Shown: in pieces, positions 57,152 through 64,000 of the stretch
Position numbering within the stretch: position 1 is the stretch's first letter
Layout of the letters: the number at the start of each line of letters is the position of its first letter
DNA from: Thalassia testudinum
Lineage: Eukaryota; Streptophyta; Magnoliopsida; Alismatales; Hydrocharitaceae
Direction of reading: 5' to 3'
Length of the DNA: 64,000 nt
Assembly: GCA_037157565.1 (NCBI GenBank)
Contig: JAZHRO010000039.1
Coordinates: forward strand, 47,492,001 to 47,556,000
The notes under the pieces: model-generated
Database searches by the model: none
What the model was told of the DNA's origin: nothing
Seen by the model: only the letters and a program-made list of their open reading frames with translations
Made by a program: the position numbers and the translations under genes

Positions 57152-59450
57152 AGCATATATATATACTAAGTCCTAAAAAATGAGTGATAAAGTTATAATT
57201 ATAAGCAACACAATCATTTTTCTTCTTTTTGGTTAACATGTTTCGATCTCATTTCTACTTATTATAGAAGTTCATTTATGAAGATACTCAACCAAATGGG
57301 AAAATATGATTATATGGATGAATTACACTCTATTAACACTTAAGAGACTAGGTTTTGTGAATTCATAAACCACGTATAGGAAAGTTTGATTAGGATACAA
57401 TGATGTCCATGCAAGAATTTTCTTACTTGGCATTATGAGTATGAACGGGTGATTAAAACCTCACATGATTGTTGATCATATATACAAATGAAACGACCCC
57501 TAGTCTTTATATAGAGAGGATCTTGTTTCTGTATCATTGATTATTTGTAGTGCGGATTAGTTTAACCTATCAACACTTTATCAACTAATGATGCCTCAAA
57601 CTTTGATATTGATGCTTGTTGACATTCTAGATGGCTTTTGATGTTTGAATGATGGTATACCCACTAGTCTTAGGGGGTGGTATGATGTTTTTAAGTGATT
57701 GGTTAGAGTCTTTGAAAAATGACTCATAGGAGTATTATTTCTTAAATGTATTTAATAGGATGTTATCCTTTCTTGTTAAGCACCTATATTTGAAATCATA
57801 TAGGAAGTTCAACAGGAAGACCGTGGATGAGATTCTACCGTTGCTACTAAATTTAGTCTTGAGTTTCTAAGTCTTGCCGGAGGATTCATTGGAAGTATTT
57901 TGATGAAATAGGAATAAGACAACCAAAACAATCGATGTCTAGTATGATTGGATATTATTTGGAAAGGAGAATGAAAAGGTTTTGATATGTTCAATTGTAT
58001 AACTTCAAGATACAAGATGAGTCCTTTACCCTCACTTTTCAAAATGATAAATATTCCATCCTGAAAGCTATAGGCATTACGAATTCTCTAACTCTCAACT
58101 GGGACTTTCTAGGATCTCATCGATTTTAGGTGTAGGTTGTGATGTGCCAGCCTATACTACACAATGCCTTGCAATGATTCCTAGTATAATGTTAGCCGTA
58201 ATGCCTATTCTTATCATTCGAGATAACTTCACTCATCATTGGATACAAAAGCACATAATTGTCCTCTGACAAATGGATCTTGTCTTACAAGCACTTGGAG
58301 GTAGGAAAGATCTTTAACACTAATTTCTTGTGGTTTACAACATAAGGCAAAAATTGTTACCATGCAATTGCAGATGAGGTTTTTGCCACTTTCTAAAAAC
58401 ACAAGCCAATAATATAGTACATGGCTTATATTCCTAAGAATATATAATTTGCCACCATAATGAAATCAAACCAATATATGATGATTATGTTTATTCCAAA
58501 CCTTAATTTTCGAGATATAAAGATAGGTTTTTTTCATATTGCATGTTGATTAACTTCATGATTTGTGAGAGTATCGATTGTGTGCTAATGATGCTACTAT
58601 ATAGACTTAGTTCAAGATGCATGTTGTTGCATTGTGAATAATCAACATTTTGTTGCTTATATGATTATGTTCCTTGCAATTCTTCATCTTTTTTTTTAAT
58701 TGACGAAGAGATAGAAAATTTAATGAAATTTTGAAATAGAACCTCCACTTATAGAGATAATAACTTTTAAAATAAGTTGAAGGACCATTGAACACTTAGT
58801 ATAGTGAACATTCGTCCTAAAAGGAGTATCACCATAATAACAAAGATTACAACAAAAAAAAAAAATCAAACTTAATTACAACTTTTATAATAGAAAACAT
58901 AATTTTCAACCTATAACTTAAATGTGATGCACCTCAAGAAAAAATACCTTAAATAGCATTATGGGAGACATTTCTAAACATGGATGGTAAAAACTAAGGA
59001 TACATTGAAGTAAAATTAAATTAACGAGAAAAATCCAAAATGAATTGTGATCATTCATATAATTTGGAGTATGTCAGGATACCATCCACCTCTATAATGC
59101 ATCGAAGGAAAGGTGAAAAAAAAAATTCTAAATCATATTTAATTATTTGTAATTAAATCATTGCAAGTTGAATGTGACTACTAACTTATCCCCGTACTAG
59201 GTAAAATTCCATTGGCTTAGAGACCAATCTGTTTCCATAGGCAACCAAACCACCAAAACAAATTAGAGTTCGACCCATTTGAGTGATCTATCTAGTGGTT
59301 GGATAAGTGGAATCCAGCCAAAAACGAAAATTCAAATGTTGCCTTACTTCAGAAAGGAAAAAGAAAAAAGAAAAAAGAAAAAAGAGCAGCAAGATCGAGT
59401 AACGACAGCCATCGGATCTAGGTCAAAAAGCACCTGTTCATCCGTCGTCC
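57152..59450. other. No gene recognised; right end is the eL34 upstream region
   Basis: AT-rich intergenic sequence with no identifiable TE or RNA gene. It lies between the last LTR and the ribosomal protein gene. Confidence 0.45.
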
Positions 59451-59462
59451 GTTTGCAGGACG

Positions 59463-59468
59463 AGCCCA
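59463..59468 (-). promoter_or_regulatory. Site II-type element upstream of eL34
   Basis: AGCCCA on the plus strand is TGGGCT on the minus strand. TGGGCY (site II) elements are common in plant ribosomal protein promoters. It lies about 100 bases before the start codon. A single copy, so weak evidence. Confidence 0.35.
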
Positions 59469-59568
59469 ATCCTTCCGCCATCTCCACTGCACATTTGATC
59501 CGTAGGCGCCGAACACGCGCACGCACACCTACACGAAGCAGCAGGCGAAGCCGAAGGAGAAGGGGAAG

Positions 59569-61639
<2,071 letters not shown>

Positions 61640-62110
61640 CTTTTTTTTTTTGGAAAAGGAAAAGGGTGGTTAAGGGATGTTAACCCCCTAACTTCAATTA
61701 AGACAAAAATTAGTTGTTAAAAAGCATGCTATGGACCTATGGTGGTGCAAAACTCCATCAATGGACACCCTTTCCCTCCTAAATACCACCCCATTACACT
61801 GCAGCCAAATACACCATAAGAGAAGAAAAGCCAGGGACTCATCTACTACTCTCCTGAGTGACCAGCCTTCTCCTCCTTAACAGCTAGAGGAAGAGTTTAA
61901 CCTTGAATGGAATTCTGCTTTCCCAAATGTTCTTGCATTCCATTTCCAATTGTCGGCAACCTGGGCCACAATTTCCATGTACACAAGATACACCTTCCTT
62001 ATGGAGAAGGCCTCATGTCTCCAAAGCCATCCATTATTTGCTTGACCCGGTTGAATATCAAACAGAGTATGTAAAAGCAGAATCAACTCCTCCGCGAAAG
62101 CAAAGGAAAG
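61640..62110 (-). pseudogene. L1-type LINE 3' end fragment
   Basis: Minus strand from about 62090: a stretch reading NGWLWRHEAFS, then, after a stop, LLLWCIWLQCNGVVFRRERVS, resembling the C-terminal W-x-I-W-L-x-R-N-x-x-x-F segment of plant L1 ORF2. An A-run (CCA then eleven A) at about 61651-61641 on the minus strand fits its poly(A) tail. Stops are frequent and no RT core is present. Confidence 0.6.
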
Positions 62111-62639
62111 TTGAGTCTATTTCTCACATTTAAAAAAAAAAATTATGTGAAACTGATGCTCCATCATATCTTTTTGAGATAGTAGCTGTTTTGTATGATA
62201 TTTATGTCATTAACCTTAGCAAATATATAGAAGTTTGTTGCTTTTTTCCTGAAAGAGATTTTGTTGCATATTTTGTATGCTAAATTCTCTTTGGAAATGG
62301 AGAGTTCTATTAAAAAATATAAGTTTTTTTCCTGAAGATCCAAGTCCATCATCCTGACATTAAGTGAGCAGTCCTTGTTGGAAGGTACAGGGTGTAAGGG
62401 AAAGAGAAACTTCAGTCCAGTAGTTGAATACTAGAGAGAATAGAGTGCACCAGCATAGGACCAAGCCAACCTGTCTGGCAAGTTGGACCAAGAGCTAACC
62501 TTGTACCAGTTGGTTGGAGAAATTTAATGGTTTCGAAAGAGCGCTGGTGAAATATTTTACTATTTATTTTGGGATTGACAAAGATTTCTGCCTAGAGTCT
62601 CTTGGTTTCTAGAGGTAGTTGTCAGCCTTTGCAGCAAGG

Positions 62640-63590
62640 TGGCTAACTACTTTGTGCCTATACTTCACTCAGGAGAGGACTTTCTTTTTTAGAAGGATAG
62701 GTGGTGCTCAGCTGGTCATTCACAGATGATTTTCCTTGCCTTTTTGGCGTCAACAGCAAATTAGGATGCTTGAGTTGCTGATTGCTGGAGTCCTCCCAAT
62801 GATGATGGCATGCTGAAAGGATATGATACCCCATTTTTCTACTGGCACTCTATCTGATAGCTAGACTGATGATCTCCTCCGGTGGCTGGATTCGCTGAGG
62901 AATGTGTAGTCAGGGAGTGGGATAGGCTCCTTGGTTTGGGAAGATGGGGATTTATCCGTGAAGAAGGCTTATAATAAACTAAGATCTCCAGCTCAGTTGA
63001 GAGTGGTGATCCTCTCCAGTGGATGGATTAGCTGAGGAATGGAAGGCGCTCCCGCTCAGTTGAATCCTCCATCATCCATATTGCAGGTTGATCTGCCAAG
63101 TCAAATGCCCCTCAAAAGTCAGAATTTGTGCTTGGCTCCTATGGAGAGGTCTGACCGTCACAAAGGAATTCAAATTAGCATAGCCTGCAGTGAAGGACAT
63201 TTCTTGTGTCACTTGCACACATATCTTCCCTTTTCAAAAAAAAAAAAAAAAAAACACTGCACTATCTTTTCTGAATGCAACTTTACAAGGCAGAATCAAC
63301 TGGCTTTAGATGGGTCAATGTCACAGCTTTGGAAGCTTTTTGGCCCTCCTCTCACCTTGGTAGATGTGAAAATTGAACTGTACTCTTTCAATCTAGGTTG
63401 GAGAGGGCAAGGGCTTTGGCTGTGTTGTGGTCCATCTGGCTAGAGAGGAATGGTATACTGTTTAGGAGGATGAGGCCATAGGTAGAAAATGTTCTGCATT
63501 ATGTGTCACTTTTAGCTTCTGTGAGGGGATGCCTGCAAGACTTGCCCATGCAATATCTTTCTTTGATGTTTAATAAATTAAGAAGCAACT
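62640..63590 (+). pseudogene. L1-type LINE ORF2 C-terminal fragment
   Basis: The plus strand around 62925-63000 reads SLVWEDGDLSVKKAYNKLRS, the segment before the zf-RVT domain of plant L1 ORF2. Near 63098-63225: VKCPSKVRICAWLLWRGLT and DISCVTC match the zf-RVT zinc motif. Near 63415: LAVLWSIWLERNGILFRRM matches the C-terminal W-x-I-W-L-E-R-N block. Frames change several times and an A-run interrupts at 63237-63254. The RT core is not present. It is opposite in strand to the fragment at 61640, so at least two insertions are involved. Confidence 0.72.
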
Positions 63591-64000
63591 AAATTAGAGT
63601 AGCCACCCTTCCACTTTTCAGGGAAAAAGTGCTAGCGTTAACCTGATGGACTGATGTTCAGACTGCTTTGACCAGTCTGGTCCTGTCTAACAAAACCATT
63701 TTGGGACTTTTATTTAAGTCACATGTACGAGAGAACCCCTACCTCAGGCCCTCCCCAAAAGTACAGGTTCAAATATTTTTGTATTAGATCTAGGTTTTTG
63801 GATGTTCTTTGTTATAATATTTTTCTAAACTTTTTCTTGTTGTTTGTGCTTGTACATTGGTTATCTTACTTGCATATTTGTTGGTGGGATTTGTATTTTA
63901 ATGAATATGTTATACATGTATTTAATGTTATAGAGGTTTCAGAAATCCAATCCTAACAGTCTGATTGCTTGAAAGAAGGCAGCCTAGTTTCATCTTGTTT
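63591..64000. other. No gene recognised
   Basis: AT-rich sequence to the window end. No eL34 exon 3 and no clear repeat. Confidence 0.4.

Noticed and set aside
62867..63045. Partial repeat of a GGTGGCTGGATTCGCTGAGG-like phrase in the L1 fragment
   Set aside because: Similarity is limited to about 35 bases plus a CTCAGTTGA phrase; too weak to call a duplication.

Overview
This is a gene-poor, transposon-rich stretch of a flowering-plant nuclear genome; I do not assign a species. The evidence is the plant LTR-retrotransposon lineages present (Tekay-type chromovirus, Athila-like Ty3/gypsy, Ty1/copia), L1-type LINE pieces, and the first two exons of a cytosolic ribosomal protein gene (eL34) near the right end. 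No other host gene is recognisable.

Layout. 1-2086: tail of a Tekay-type LTR and a decayed copia pol remnant. 2087 to about 40.4 kb: a nest of LTR elements up to five layers deep. An old Tekay-type LTR (pieces at 2087-3046, 5528-5683 and 21506-22838) was hit by a solo LTR (3052-5522, TSD TCCCC), by a young, almost complete Tekay-type element (5689-21500, TSD CCCGT), and by an Athila-like element (from 22839). The Tekay element carries two solo Athila-like LTRs (10514-13213, TSD ACGCG; 18124-20838, TSD GTCGA). The Athila-like element carries a solo LTR in its RT (29582-32471, TSD ATCAT) and another in its own 3' LTR (35701-40041). That last one contains a copia-type solo LTR (37298-38971, TSD CTTTT). 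41-57 kb: a second copia-type solo LTR in the opposite orientation, a truncated copia element, four further Athila-type LTRs or LTR fragments, and a foldback hairpin element near 50.3 kb. 59.5-59.9 kb: eL34 exons 1 and 2, followed by 4 kb with L1 fragments on both strands and no exon 3.

How it works together. The Tekay polyprotein (gag, zinc knuckle, protease, RT, RNase H, integrase, chromodomain) is one reading frame apart from two TAG codons and the nested LTR, and its two LTRs differ by only about two dozen positions by eye. It is young but dead. The Athila-like polyprotein has many nonsense codons. Most other elements are solo LTRs with intact 5-bp target duplications, so insertion followed by LTR-LTR recombination dominates this locus.

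Three sequence patterns are not explained by ordinary TE annotation. (1) An AGACGTCT-type palindrome recurs at exactly 20-bp, less often 12-bp, spacing inside LTRs of three unrelated lineages, and the phase survives where the motif itself has decayed. (2) The Athila-type LTRs hold a plant snRNA-type upstream sequence element (RTCCCACATCG-like) followed by a TATA-like box 24-25 nt downstream, the spacing typical of U6-type RNA polymerase III promoters, in eight copies. (3) The first 17 nt of Athila-type LTRs form a hairpin whose stem changes in compensating pairs. All three come from reading the sequence by eye and are unverified.
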